A stretch of 64,000 bases of DNA from CAZFLY01 sp964519995 (GCA_964519995.1 CAZFLY010000002.1:1-64000); one strand, 5' to 3'. Numbered from the stretch's first letter, positions 8,602-18,022 are shown. The notes: generated from the letters alone by a model not told the origin. Numbers and translations are program-made.

Positions 8602-8910
8602 ATGCCGGAAAAAATCGATAGGGAACTTGTCAGGAAAGTGGCCAAACTATCCCGGCTGGAGTTGACGGAGGCAGAAATTGAAGAGTTTACCGGGCAGTTG
8701 GGGGCAATTCTTGAGTATATGGATAAGATGAACGAGCTGGATACGACAAATGTAGAGCCTCTCGCGCATTGTCTGCCTATTAGTAATGTTCTGCGAGAGG
8801 ATATTGTCAAGGAATCGCTCGGAACTGAGAAAACACTGGCAAATGCACCTGAGCGGGATGGAGATTTCTTCAAAGTGCCAAAGATACTGGACGCAGGTCC
8901 CGGTACGTAG
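8602..8910 (+). CDS. gatC: Aspartyl/glutamyl-tRNA(Asn/Gln) amidotransferase subunit C
   Basis: This is the small subunit of the GatCAB complex, which converts misacylated Glu-tRNA(Gln) or Asp-tRNA(Asn) to the correct product. GatC wraps around GatA and GatB to hold them together. The 102-residue protein has the family pattern: VRKVAKLSRLELTEAE near the start, the helix LGAILEYMDKMNELDT, then TNVEPLAHCLP and a C-terminal ERDGDFFKVPKIL segment. The frame is open upstream to 8542, but that would overlap the rpmB terminator. ATG at 8602, after a weak AGGA, matches the family's start. It heads a gatC, esterase, gatA, gatB order on the plus strand. Confidence 0.93.
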   Translation: MPEKIDRELVRKVAKLSRLELTEAEIEEFTGQLGAILEYMDKMNELDTTNVEPLAHCLPISNVLREDIVKESLGTEKTLANAPERDGDFFKVPKILDAGPGT

Positions 8911-8943
8911 GTAGATATAGCCTAAATTTGGAGGATTTAACAC

Positions 8944-9711
8944 ATGAGAGTACGCTGTATGATAACTCCTATCTTTGTATTAGGTTTGTTGATTGGTTTT
9001 TTCCGGATGGAGAATATCGGGATGGGATCAAATCCAATTCAATCGGGTGGTCAGCATTCACATGTATTTGAGAAGACCGTAACCAAGACCGTCAGTTGCA
9101 GGTATTTGCTGTATTTGCCAGGGGATTATGGTAAGCAAGGGCGGCTCTGGCCGATGATTCTCTTCTTGCATGGCGCAGGTGAGCGCGGCGACGACCTCGA
9201 ATTGGTCAAGAAGCATGGTCCCCCGAAGCTAATCGATCAGGGCAGAGATTTTCCCTTTATCATTGTGTCCCCACAGTGCCCAGATGGTGACTGGTGGCCT
9301 GAAAAAACTGATACTTTGATTACTCTGCTTGATGAGATTGTTGCAGATTATCACGTGGACCATGAGAGAATCTATCTAACCGGTCTGAGCATGGGCGGCT
9401 ATGGAACCTGGGCCTTAGCCTGGAGGTACCCGCAACGATTTGCGGCAATAGCACCGATTTGTGGTGGTGGATACCGATTCATGGCTGATAGACTCAAAGA
9501 TGTTCCTATCTGGGCTTTTCACGGTGCAAAAGACAATATTGTTCCACTTTCAGAATCTGAAGCAATAGTAAATGCAGTAAACGGAAATGGTGGAAACGCT
9601 ATACTGACGGTCTATCCGGATGCCTATCACGATTCCTGGACCAAAACCTATGATAACACGGAGCTCTACGATTGGTTCCTCAAACATCGTAAAACTGAGA
9701 AAACAAAGTGA
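8944..9711 (+). CDS. Secreted alpha/beta-hydrolase, prolyl oligopeptidase/esterase-like
   Basis: This 255-residue serine hydrolase has a hydrophobic N-terminal segment (about residues 5-22) that looks like a signal peptide or anchor. The catalytic core has FLHGAGERGDD (oxyanion loop, about 75-85) and the nucleophile elbow GLSMGGYGTW, whose Ser is near residue 150. A likely Asp lies in FHGAKDNIVP and a His in AYHDSWT near 225. This arrangement is usual for planctomycete extracellular polysaccharide esterases annotated as phospholipase/carboxylesterase or peptidase S9-like. The exact substrate is unknown. GGAGG nine bases before ATG fixes the start. It is inserted between gatC and gatA, only eight bases before gatA, which is functionally unexpected. 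Confidence 0.85.
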   Translation: MRVRCMITPIFVLGLLIGFFRMENIGMGSNPIQSGGQHSHVFEKTVTKTVSCRYLLYLPGDYGKQGRLWPMILFLHGAGERGDDLELVKKHGPPKLIDQGRDFPFIIVSPQCPDGDWWPEKTDTLITLLDEIVADYHVDHERIYLTGLSMGGYGTWALAWRYPQRFAAIAPICGGGYRFMADRLKDVPIWAFHGAKDNIVPLSESEAIVNAVNGNGGNAILTVYPDAYHDSWTKTYDNTELYDWFLKHRKTEKTK

Positions 9712-9719
9712 TGTGATTT

Positions 9720-11192
9720 ATGGTGGTGGAAGAGCTTAGTGCAAAGCAGTTGTGTGACAAAATTATTGCCCGCGAGATAAGCAGCGTCGAGGTGATTAAA
9801 GCAATTTTTAAGCGGATAGAGCGATTTGACTCGATTATTGGTGCTTATATTAGCACGTTCGAAGAGCAGGCGTTAACCAAGGCTCAGGAAATTGACGAGA
9901 AAATTGCTGACGGCCGGTCGGTAGGGAAGCTTGCAGGTGTGCCGATCGCAATTAAGGACAATATGTGTGCTACTTTTGGATCTACTACTTGTGCTTCAAA
10001 GATATTGGCGAATTTCCAAGCGCCTTATAATGCTACAGTTGTCGAGAAATTGCTTGCTGCTGATGCAGTCTTAATTGGCAAAGCCAATATGGATGAATTT
10101 GCGATGGGCTCCAGCACCGAGACGTCTGCACTGAAGAAGACTGTTAATCCGTGGGATAACTCTCGTGTACCGGGCGGCAGTAGTGGAGGTGCTGCGGCAG
10201 CGGTGGCGGCGGGGCTTTGTTTCGCTGCTCTCGGTTCCGATACGGGCGGCTCGATTCGCCAACCGGCAAGTTTCTGCGGCGTGGTAGGCTTAAAACCAAC
10301 CTATGGTAGGGTCTCGCGATATGGGCTTGTTGCTTACGGTTCGAGCCTCGATCAAATCGGGCCAATTACGCAAAACGTTTCAGACTGTGCCCTAATGCTC
10401 AATGTCATTGTCGGTCACGACCCCGCGGACAGCACGAGTGTGGATGAGCGCACTGCACCTGTGTGTGACTATCTTGGGCAGCTTGACGAGACGGTTAAAA
10501 ACCTCAAGATAGCGATCGTGCCCCAGTTCAACGCAGGTGCCGACCAGAAGGTCCGAGACTCTCTTGATGAGGCTATTGCTATATACAAGAATCTTGGTGT
10601 ACAGATTGTTGAAGTTGAGATGCCTCATCTGAATTACGCAATCGCTGCTTATTATGTAATCGCAACCGCTGAGGCATCCAGCAATCTTGCCCGCTACGAT
10701 GGTGTTCATTACGGCCATAGAACACAGAGCCCTCAAGATTATGTCGAGGTATATTCGAAGTCGCGAGAAGAAGGCTTTGGCAAGGAAGTCAAGCGACGCA
10801 TAATGCTTGGCACCTATGCCCTCTCAAGCGGCTACTACGACGCGTATTATCTAAAAGCTCTCAAAGTCAGAAATCTCATACGTGGTGACTTCACTAAGGT
10901 TTTTGAGACCTGCGACTGCATTATGATGCCGGTTGCACCGACAACGGCCTTCAAAATCGGCGAAAAGATTAACGACCCACTGACAATGTACTTATCTGAT
11001 ATTTATACAATTGCGGCCAATCTCGCCGGTGTCCCAGCTATAAGTATTCCGTGTGGCTTCGACGATAGGAATTTGCCTATTGGCCTACAGATTCTTGCCC
11101 CTGCTTTCGAAGAACATAAACTGATGCGAATAGCGAGAATGTTCGAATCAAAAACCGACTGGCATAAGAAAAAGCCGCCAATCCTTGAGTAG
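9720..11192 (+). CDS. gatA: Aspartyl/glutamyl-tRNA amidotransferase subunit A
   Basis: GatA is the amidase subunit of GatCAB. It releases ammonia from glutamine or asparagine and channels it to GatB. The 490-residue protein is of normal length. The amidase-signature catalytic triad is visible as Lys79 in GVPIAIKDN, Ser154 in VPGGSSGG and Ser178 in GSDTGGSIRQ, the same positions as in the well-studied Staphylococcus enzyme. The glycine- and serine-rich signature covers residues 150-190. It lies eight bases after the esterase gene and six before gatB, so these are co-transcribed. The ribosome-binding site is weak; GTG at 9723 is an alternative start with little effect. Confidence 0.95.
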   Translation: MVVEELSAKQLCDKIIAREISSVEVIKAIFKRIERFDSIIGAYISTFEEQALTKAQEIDEKIADGRSVGKLAGVPIAIKDNMCATFGSTTCASKILANFQAPYNATVVEKLLAADAVLIGKANMDEFAMGSSTETSALKKTVNPWDNSRVPGGSSGGAAAAVAAGLCFAALGSDTGGSIRQPASFCGVVGLKPTYGRVSRYGLVAYGSSLDQIGPITQNVSDCALMLNVIVGHDPADSTSVDERTAPVCDYLGQLDETVKNLKIAIVPQFNAGADQKVRDSLDEAIAIYKNLGVQIVEVEMPHLNYAIAAYYVIATAEASSNLARYDGVHYGHRTQSPQDYVEVYSKSREEGFGKEVKRRIMLGTYALSSGYYDAYYLKALKVRNLIRGDFTKVFETCDCIMMPVAPTTAFKIGEKINDPLTMYLSDIYTIAANLAGVPAISIPCGFDDRNLPIGLQILAPAFEEHKLMRIARMFESKTDWHKKKPPILE

Positions 11193-11198
11193 GCAAGA

Positions 11199-12662
11199 AT
11201 GAGCGACCTGGGATACAAAGTAGTGGTAGGTTTGGAAATCCACGTGCAGCTTTGCACTAAGAGCAAGATGTTCTGTGGCTGTGCTGTGGAATTCGGCGCC
11301 GCCCCTAACAGCAAGGTCTGCCCTGTATGTCTTGGAATGCCTGGTGTGCTGCCCGTTATGAACAAACAGGCCATCGAGTATGCTGTCCTGACTGCCTTTG
11401 CCCTGAATTGCAAAGTCGCGGAATTCACAAAGTGGGATAGAAAAAGCTACTATTATCCCGACCTGCCAAAAAACTACCAGATAAGCCAGTACGATTTACC
11501 CCTCGGCGCTGAAGGTTTTATTGAAATACAGCTCGGACAGGGCACGAGCAAGAAAATCCGAATACGGAGAGTGCACCTCGAGGAGGATGCTGGTAAGAAT
11601 CTTCATACAGCCGGCAATTACTCCCAGGTCGATCTGAATAGGACGGGCACGCCTTTGCTTGAGATTGTCACCGAGCCGGATATGAATAGCCCCGCTGAGG
11701 TAAGGGTACTCGCTATAGAGCTGCAGCGAATAGTAAGATACCTCGGTGTCTCCGAGGCTGATATGCAAAAAGGCCACATGCGCTTTGAACCCAACGTCAA
11801 TCTTGCCGTGACCAGAGGCGGCACCGAGTACAAGACGCCCATTGTCGAGGTCAAGAATCTAAACAGCTTCCGCGCACTGGAAAAGAGCATCGAGTACGAA
11901 ATTGGCAGACAGCTTGACGAGTTCCTCGAAACCGGCCGGTTGATGGAGATGGGCAACAAATCCACCAGAGGCTGGGATGATGTCCAGGAAGTCACAGTTC
12001 TTCAACGAGAGAAAGAAGAAGCACATGACTATAGATATTTCCCTGACCCCGACCTCGTGCCCGTGACATTCAATCAGAATTGGCTTAACGATATCAAATC
12101 TCACTTGTGCGAACAGCCGCTCAAAAAGCAAATGCGTTATGTTCGGGAATACAAATTAAGTGATTATGACGCTGGCGTTCTAACGGCTGAACGCTCACGA
12201 GCTGAGTTTTTTGAAGAGGCCGTTAGGGAAGGCGGTGACCCGAAACGGATTTGCAATATAATCACACAGGATTTGCTAAAACTAGCAAATGAAAAAGGAT
12301 GTGGCGTGGCCGAGCTGGGTGTGCCAGCAAAGGAGGTGGCAAACTTAGCCCAAATGGTAGTAATGGGTGATATCAGTGCTAGCTCATCGACTTTAGTCAT
12401 TGAGGAGATGGTCGAGACGCAGCAACCGTCCCAGTTGATTGTTGAAGAACACGACCTGATTCAGAAGAGTGATGCTGGCGAACTCGAACAGATAGTGGAC
12501 CTGGTACTTGCAGAGAACCCCAAAGCGATCGAAGATGTAACAAGCGACGGCAAAAAAAGCAAAAAGGCCCGCGGTTTTCTGCTTGGCCAGGTTATGCAAA
12601 AAACCAAAGGCCAGGCAAATCCCAAGGTGGTCTCAGAAATACTTGACAGAAAACTCAGATAA
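11199..12662 (+). CDS. gatB: Aspartyl/glutamyl-tRNA amidotransferase subunit B
   Basis: GatB is the kinase and transamidase subunit of GatCAB. It phosphorylates the carboxylate of misacylated Glu/Asp-tRNA and transfers ammonia from GatA. The 487-residue protein is full length. It has the N-terminal EIHVQL motif, a Cys cluster (CGCAVEFG and CPVCLGMPG) that forms the zinc site, KSYYYPDLPKNYQISQYD, and the cradle motif HLEEDAGK. The C-terminal YqeY-like tail ends with KTKGQANPKVVSEIL, which recognises the tRNA. It starts six bases after gatA. The presence of GatCAB implies at least one indirect Gln- or Asn-tRNA pathway in this organism. Confidence 0.95.
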   Translation: MSDLGYKVVVGLEIHVQLCTKSKMFCGCAVEFGAAPNSKVCPVCLGMPGVLPVMNKQAIEYAVLTAFALNCKVAEFTKWDRKSYYYPDLPKNYQISQYDLPLGAEGFIEIQLGQGTSKKIRIRRVHLEEDAGKNLHTAGNYSQVDLNRTGTPLLEIVTEPDMNSPAEVRVLAIELQRIVRYLGVSEADMQKGHMRFEPNVNLAVTRGGTEYKTPIVEVKNLNSFRALEKSIEYEIGRQLDEFLETGRLMEMGNKSTRGWDDVQEVTVLQREKEEAHDYRYFPDPDLVPVTFNQNWLNDIKSHLCEQPLKKQMRYVREYKLSDYDAGVLTAERSRAEFFEEAVREGGDPKRICNIITQDLLKLANEKGCGVAELGVPAKEVANLAQMVVMGDISASSSTLVIEEMVETQQPSQLIVEEHDLIQKSDAGELEQIVDLVLAENPKAIEDVTSDGKKSKKARGFLLGQVMQKTKGQANPKVVSEILDRKLR

Positions 12663-12704
12663 ACCTGCAACGTCTCATCGCTCTATTTCTAATATGAGGT
12701 CAAG

Positions 12705-13052
12705 ATGATGAAAATAGAAAAAGCTGGTAATATCACCAAGGAGCCGGTTGAAGTTGATGGTGCAAAAAGTGTCAGGATACAGTGGCTCATATCAAAAGAA
12801 GATGGAGCCGAGAATTTTGCAATGCGTATGTTTGAACTGCAACCCGGCGGACATACTCCGCTCCACACGCACCCTCACGAGCACGAAGTGTTTATAATTG
12901 AAGGGCATGGTATTTTCGTCTATGAAGGCGAGGAACATCCATTCGAAGCTGAGCACGTCATATTTGTGCCGGGCGGCAAAGAACACCGATTCAGGAATAC
13001 GAGCAATTCGATTCTGAGGCTCCTCTGTATCATACCGGCAGTGGCGAGATAG
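12705..13052 (+). CDS. Small single-domain cupin protein
   Basis: This 115-residue protein is one cupin beta-barrel. Cupin motif 1 is visible as GGHTPLHTHPHEHEVFIIEGHG (about residues 45-67), with the His, His, Glu and His metal ligands. Motif 2 is FVPGGKEHRFRN near 93-105. Such proteins bind Fe, Mn or Zn and act as small oxygenases, isomerases or sensors; the substrate is not predictable. GAGGT at 12696-12700 is four bases before the ATG at 12705 and seven before the one at 12708, so the second may be used. The gene lies 42 bases after gatB and could be the last gene of that transcript. Confidence 0.87.
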   Translation: MMKIEKAGNITKEPVEVDGAKSVRIQWLISKEDGAENFAMRMFELQPGGHTPLHTHPHEHEVFIIEGHGIFVYEGEEHPFEAEHVIFVPGGKEHRFRNTSNSILRLLCIIPAVAR

Positions 13053-13222
13053 GCGCAAATACCGTCATACCAAGTAGGGTATTCTTAGCAATATTTCGTA
13101 ATGTGCATGTCCAATCACATCTATCTCTACCTGGTATTCTTTTGATAGCACGTTTATTGATGGCTTTTTCGGGTAGCTTACAACGGGGCATTTCTAAAAA
13201 TCTACTATTGACTAAGATTTTA

Positions 13223-13251
13223 TTGGACTTGTGTTGTTTAATTGTTAAAAT
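13223..13251 (+). promoter_or_regulatory. Candidate sigma-70 promoter of the signalling operon
   Basis: TTGGAC at 13223-13228 and TAAAAT at 13246-13251 are spaced by exactly 17 bases, a good match to the consensus by eye. Transcription would begin near 13258, giving a leader of about 245 bases before the PAS kinase. The rest of the 13053-13504 gap shows no other clear signal apart from the small frame at 13278. Confidence 0.4.
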
Positions 13252-13277
13252 TCCCTGTCAAGATAGGGGGAAAAGTT

Positions 13278-13448
13278 ATGGCGGCAGGGAATGTTAGTTT
13301 TGTTGGGTCGCACACCACGAATGCGTGGGGAGAGGTCTACACATTCCGCAGCCTTTCGATTCGCCCAGATGCTAAAATACCTACACCAACCTTTAGCTTG
13401 AAAATAGGGCGTTCTTACCTGCTTAAGCCGATTGAAGTGTTTATCTGA
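13278..13448 (+). CDS. Possible small leader protein, 56 residues
   Basis: ATG at 13278 is preceded by AGGGGGAAAAGTT, a reasonable ribosome-binding site. It opens a 56-residue frame beginning MAAGNVSFVGSHTTNAWGEV and ending PIEVFI. It lies between a candidate promoter and the ten-PAS kinase, so it would be the first gene of that transcript. I recognise no family, membrane segment or motif. It may be a real small protein, a leader peptide, or a chance frame. Confidence 0.3.
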   Translation: MAAGNVSFVGSHTTNAWGEVYTFRSLSIRPDAKIPTPTFSLKIGRSYLLKPIEVFI

Positions 13449-13504
13449 TCGGTTGGAGTGTGCCGTAGCGGTTCTGTGGAAAAGTTTATGCAGGAGGTGA
13501 AACA

Positions 13505-16500
13505 ATGAGGATTTCGGAGCCTGGCGGCGAAAAGCCAGTTAAAAAAATAGATGAGAAGCGTGCGCGCAAAGCGAAATTGGAGCAATTAAGACACGATTCC
13601 AGTCAGAGCAAAAGGCCAAATGAGGCGTTAGAAAGATGCGAAGAGGAGAAAGCACTTGTCTTCGGCAGTATGTTGGAGCATGCTGTATATCGCGGTACAG
13701 ACATGAGGGTTTTATGGGCAAATAAAGCTGCATGTGAATCGGTTGGTTTGTCTCCTGAACAATTAGCGGGGCGCTATTGCTATGAAATATGGCATCAACG
13801 CAGTAAGCCATGCTTGGTGTGTCCTGCGAAGGAAGCATTGAAAAGCGGTAAACGAGAGGAAATGGAAGTAGCTACTCCTGATGGCAGGATTTGGTTTATA
13901 CGCGCATATCCTATTAAAAATGCAAACGGGGAAGTAATAGGTATTGCTAATACGACGCTGGAAGTCACCGAGCGTAAAAAGGCGGAGGAGGCGCTGCGTG
14001 CGAGTCATGACTATCTTGTAAGATTGACAAACTCCATGTGGGATGCGGTTTTTTCTGTGAAAATGCCAGGCAGAATAATCGAGTGGGTGAATGATTCTTT
14101 TAGACTTATCGGTTATGAACCTGAGGACTGCATCGGCAAAACTACGGAGTTTCTCTACCCAGACAAAAGGGAGTTCATTGACTTTGGTAATAAGCTAAAG
14201 AAATCCATTGAAGCGGGAGAGGATGTACTACACGCGGAACAGCTATTAAGAAGGAAAAACGGCGAGATATTTCCAGCTGAGATTACTACAACTATCTTCA
14301 GAGAGAAAGGTCAGGTTACACGAGTTACCAGCATTGTTAGAGACATTACCGAGCGCAAGAAGGTAGAGGAGGCACTACGTAGGAGTGAAAAGCAGGCATC
14401 TGCAGCGATAGAAGCTGCAAGAGCCCTTACATTTAATTATGATATCGCCACAGGTAATGTAAACTGGGGCGGTGCAATTGAAGAGATCACAGGATATACG
14501 CCTGAAGAGTTCGCACAAATTGACGTTGATGGCTGGGCAGAGAGGTTGCACCCCGATGACAAAGATAGGGTGCTATCAATTCTTCAGGAGGTTATTCAGG
14601 AGAAAGAACGCGCTACAGCAGAATACAGATTCAGAACCAAGAAGGGTTATGTTACACTTTCCTCCATCAGCCTTACAGAGAGGGAGAACGGCAAAGCTGT
14701 GCGCTTGGTGGGTATATTGCAGGACATCACCGAGCGCAAGCGGGCGGAGGAAGCTCTAAAAGAGAGCGAGAAGCGGTTCCGCATTGCCAGCCAAACTGCC
14801 AGCGACGTGGTCTATGAAAGGGATCTCCAAACCGGTATCGCCACATTCTATGGTGATATTGATAGTCATTTAGGCTATGAACCGGGCGGGTATCCCCGCA
14901 CCTGGGAAGGCTGGAGGGAACATGTTCACCCAGAAGACCTCGCCTGGATAGAGAGCAAATCGGTAGACCAATTGGAATCAGGTATACCACACGGCATAGA
15001 ATACCGTATGAGAAAAAAAGATGGAACATACATGACCTGGTTGGATCGGGTCATGGTGATTAGGGACGAAGAAACAGGTAAGCCCCTAAAATTTATAGGG
15101 GCAGCAACCGACATCACAGAACGCAAAAAAGTGGAGGAAGCACTACGACATAGTGAAGAAAAATACAAGACAGTTGTAGAATCAAGTCTGGACGCGATCT
15201 TTGTGCACGATCACGATGGACGATATTTGTTTATCAATGAAGCCGGAGCCAGATACTATGGCAAGAAACCATCCGAAGTGTTCGGAAAGAGCCTTGCAGA
15301 GCTTCTTCCGAAAGAAGATGCAGAAAGTATGCTGAAAGATGTCCATAGGGTTTATCGCGAAAAAAGGGCACTAAAGTCAGAGTACGCTGTGCCCTTTGGA
15401 GGGAAGACTCGTCTTTTTGCTACGATCTTATCTCCGGTTTTTGATGAACATCGAAATATAATATCTGTTCTTGGCATGGGTCGCGATATCACCGGTCAGA
15501 AGCAGATGGAGGAGGCCCTGCGAGAGAATGAAAAGCAGGCATCTGCAGCGATAGAAGCTGCAAGAGCCCTTACATTTAATTATGATATCGCCACAGGTAA
15601 TGTAAACTGGGGCGGTGCAATTGAAGAGATCACAGGATATACGCCTGAAGAGTTCGCACAAATTGACGTTGATGGCTGGGCAGAGAGGTTGCACCCCGAT
15701 GACAAAGATAGGGTGCTATCAATTCTTCAGGAGGTTATTCAGGAGAAAGAACGCGCTACAGCAGAATACAGATTCAGAACCAAGAAGGGTTATGTTACAC
15801 TTTCCTCCATCAGCCTTACAGAGAGGGAGAACGGCAAAGCTGTGCGCTTGGTGGGTATATTGCAGGACATCACCGAGCGCAAGCGGGCAGAGGATGCTCT
15901 TGCCCAGAAGCGGAACCTAATACGCGCTCTGATGGATAACATCCCAGACTACATCTACTTTAAGGATCGGCAAAGCCGCTTTATCAGAACCAGCAAGGCT
16001 CACGCCAAGATGTTCGGCCTGAACGACCCTGTGGAGGCAATAGGTAAGACAGATTTTGACTTCTTCTCGAATGAACACGCCCATCAGGCGTATGAGGACG
16101 AGCAAGAAATCATCAGAACTGGCCAACCGCTACTGAACATAGAAGAAAGAGAGACATGGCATAATCGGTCGGATACGTGGGTTTTGACCAGTAAGATGCC
16201 TCTGTGCGATGAGGAAGGGAAAATCATCGGCACTTTCGGTATCTCCAGAGACATCACCGAGCGCAAGAGAGCTGAGAAGCAGTACAGAACTATTGTAAGG
16301 ACTGCCATGGATGGTTTCTGGATTGTGGATAAGCAGGGACACTTCCTGGATGTGAATGATGCCTATTGCATGCTGATAGGTTACAGTCGTGATGAACTGC
16401 TGACTATGTGTATCCCGGATGTCGAAGCGATGGAGAAACCAGAAGTAACCGCAGCGCGCATCAAAAAGATAATAGAGGTAGGCGAGGACCGTTTCGAAAC

Positions 16501-18022
16501 CTGCCACAAGCGCAAGGATGGCAGGATTGTTGATGTTGAGGTCAGTGCCAATTACATGAAAGATGAGGAGCAGTTTTTTGTGTTTCTTCGCGATATCACC
16601 GAACGCAAGCGGGCAGAGCAATTAATACGGAAAGAGCGAGACAAAACCCAGAAATATCTCGATGTTGCAGCAGTTATAATAGTGGCGATCGACGCTGAGC
16701 AAAGGATTGGTCTTATTAACAAAAAAGGGTGCGACATTCTCGGATACTCTGAAGACGAAGTTCTTGGCAAGAACTGGTTTGATAATTTCCTGCCCGAAAG
16801 GATTAGAGGCAATGTGAGAGAGATTTTCAACAAGATATTATGCGGAGAAGCTGATAGATCAAAGTATCATGAGAACCCTGTTTTGACTAGGAACGGTGAC
16901 GAGAGACTAATAGCTTGGCACAACACAATACTGAGAAACAACCAGGGCGAAGTCATAGCTACACTCAGTTCTGGACAGGACATAACTGAGCGCAGACAAG
17001 CCGAGGAGCAGATCACAAAGCTCGCTAAATTCCCGGCTGAAGACCCCAACCCTGTTCTCCGCATTTCCGGCTACGGTACCGTCATTTATGGCAACAAAGC
17101 CAGTCAGCCATTATTGGAAGCCTGGAGCTGCCATGTGGGACACTCTGTGCCTGAGAATTGGCATGAGTATGTGCTGGATGCTCTCAGCGGGGGACAGGAT
17201 CAGCAGACCGAAGTCGAATGCGATGGTCGAATATTTGCTCTGATATTTGCGCCGATCGTGGATACCAATTATGTAAATGTCTATGGTCATGACATCACCG
17301 AGCATAAGAAAGCTGAGCAAAAGCTTCGCGAGGACCAGGTCAGGCTCAAGTCTTTAGCTTCGGAATTGACACTTGCTGAAGAGCGTGAAAGACGCCGGAT
17401 CGCAACAGAGCTACATGACCAAATCGGTCAGTCTTTAGTTATCTCCAAGATTAAGCTGGAGGCGCTTCGTGGGTCTGGTTTTGGAAGCGAAGTTGATGTG
17501 GAGTTGAGCGAAGTTTGCAACACGCTCGGTCAGACAATTGCAAATACGCGGTCTTTGACTTTCGACTTGAGTTCTCCTATACTTTATGAGTTGGGTTTTG
17601 CCAAGGCTGTGGAGGAATACATTAGAGAGCATGTCGAGAAAAAGCATAGAATCCAAACTACGTTTGAGGACGACGGTATGCCAAAGCCGTTGGACGACAA
17701 CATTCGTGTGCTCCTGTTCCGGGATGTGCGGGAGTTATTGGTTAATGTGGTCAAGCATGCGAATGCAGATAAAGTAAAGGTCTCTATCAGCAGAATTGGT
17801 GATCAGGTGTGTGTTAGTGTCGAAGACAATGGAGTAGGATTCGACGTAGATGAAGCAGCGTCGCGGGCAGTTAGTGAAGGTGCATTTGGACTTTTCAGTA
17901 TTCGAGAGCGTCTGGAGGAGTTAGGAGGGCGGCTTGAGATAAAATCGGAACTTGGACGGGGCAGCAAGATCACTATGAAAGCTCCGCTAATAAAAGAAAG
18001 GACGGACAGTGGGAGAGAGTAA
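13505..18022 (+). CDS. Cytosolic sensor histidine kinase with ten PAS domains (NarL-type HisKA_3)
   Basis: This 1505-residue sensor kinase has no transmembrane segment, so it senses internal or diffusible signals. After a charged, helical N-terminus I count ten PAS units, most ending in a DITERK-type connector. They lie at about 50-155, 160-285, 295-414, 420-540, 547-672, 676-795, 800-922, 925-1040, 1045-1170 and 1172-1275. Units three and six are identical (see the repeat entries). The first PAS carries a CLVCPAKE Cys pair. The kinase core is HisKA_3 with ERRRIATELHDQIGQ; the phosphoacceptor is His1304. The HATPase domain has the N-box RELLVNVVKHAN, DNGVGF and GRGSKI. AGGAGGTG at 13492-13499 fixes the start. 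The stop overlaps the next gene by 14 bases, and the final gene encodes a matching NarL-type regulator. Confidence 0.93.
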   Translation: MRISEPGGEKPVKKIDEKRARKAKLEQLRHDSSQSKRPNEALERCEEEKALVFGSMLEHAVYRGTDMRVLWANKAACESVGLSPEQLAGRYCYEIWHQRSKPCLVCPAKEALKSGKREEMEVATPDGRIWFIRAYPIKNANGEVIGIANTTLEVTERKKAEEALRASHDYLVRLTNSMWDAVFSVKMPGRIIEWVNDSFRLIGYEPEDCIGKTTEFLYPDKREFIDFGNKLKKSIEAGEDVLHAEQLLRRKNGEIFPAEITTTIFREKGQVTRVTSIVRDITERKKVEEALRRSEKQASAAIEAARALTFNYDIATGNVNWGGAIEEITGYTPEEFAQIDVDGWAERLHPDDKDRVLSILQEVIQEKERATAEYRFRTKKGYVTLSSISLTERENGKAVRLVGILQDITERKRAEEALKESEKRFRIASQTASDVVYERDLQTGIATFYGDIDSHLGYEPGGYPRTWEGWREHVHPEDLAWIESKSVDQLESGIPHGIEYRMRKKDGTYMTWLDRVMVIRDEETGKPLKFIGAATDITERKKVEEALRHSEEKYKTVVESSLDAIFVHDHDGRYLFINEAGARYYGKKPSEVFGKSLAELLPKEDAESMLKDVHRVYREKRALKSEYAVPFGGKTRLFATILSPVFDEHRNIISVLGMGRDITGQKQMEEALRENEKQASAAIEAARALTFNYDIATGNVNWGGAIEEITGYTPEEFAQIDVDGWAERLHPDDKDRVLSILQEVIQEKERATAEYRFRTKKGYVTLSSISLTERENGKAVRLVGILQDITERKRAEDALAQKRNLIRALMDNIPDYIYFKDRQSRFIRTSKAHAKMFGLNDPVEAIGKTDFDFFSNEHAHQAYEDEQEIIRTGQPLLNIEERETWHNRSDTWVLTSKMPLCDEEGKIIGTFGISRDITERKRAEKQYRTIVRTAMDGFWIVDKQGHFLDVNDAYCMLIGYSRDELLTMCIPDVEAMEKPEVTAARIKKIIEVGEDRFETCHKRKDGRIVDVEVSANYMKDEEQFFVFLRDITERKRAEQLIRKERDKTQKYLDVAAVIIVAIDAEQRIGLINKKGCDILGYSEDEVLGKNWFDNFLPERIRGNVREIFNKILCGEADRSKYHENPVLTRNGDERLIAWHNTILRNNQGEVIATLSSGQDITERRQAEEQITKLAKFPAEDPNPVLRISGYGTVIYGNKASQPLLEAWSCHVGHSVPENWHEYVLDALSGGQDQQTEVECDGRIFALIFAPIVDTNYVNVYGHDITEHKKAEQKLREDQVRLKSLASELTLAEERERRRIATELHDQIGQSLVISKIKLEALRGSGFGSEVDVELSEVCNTLGQTIANTRSLTFDLSSPILYELGFAKAVEEYIREHVEKKHRIQTTFEDDGMPKPLDDNIRVLLFRDVRELLVNVVKHANADKVKVSISRIGDQVCVSVEDNGVGFDVDEAASRAVSEGAFGLFSIRERLEELGGRLEIKSELGRGSKITMKAPLIKERTDSGRE
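14386..14745 (+). repeat. 360-bp direct repeat, copy A (PAS domain 3)
   Basis: The 360 bases from 14386 to 14745 are identical, as far as I can compare by eye, to 15529-15888, a spacing of 1143 bases (381 codons). The repeat encodes a complete PAS domain plus its connector (about residues 295-414). The two copies diverge immediately at both edges. Confidence 0.95.
15529..15888 (+). repeat. 360-bp direct repeat, copy B (PAS domain 6)
   Basis: This is the second copy of the PAS-encoding repeat at 14386-14745, covering about residues 676-795 of the same kinase. No synonymous difference was seen, which points to recent duplication or gene conversion, or to an assembly artefact. Confidence 0.95.
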
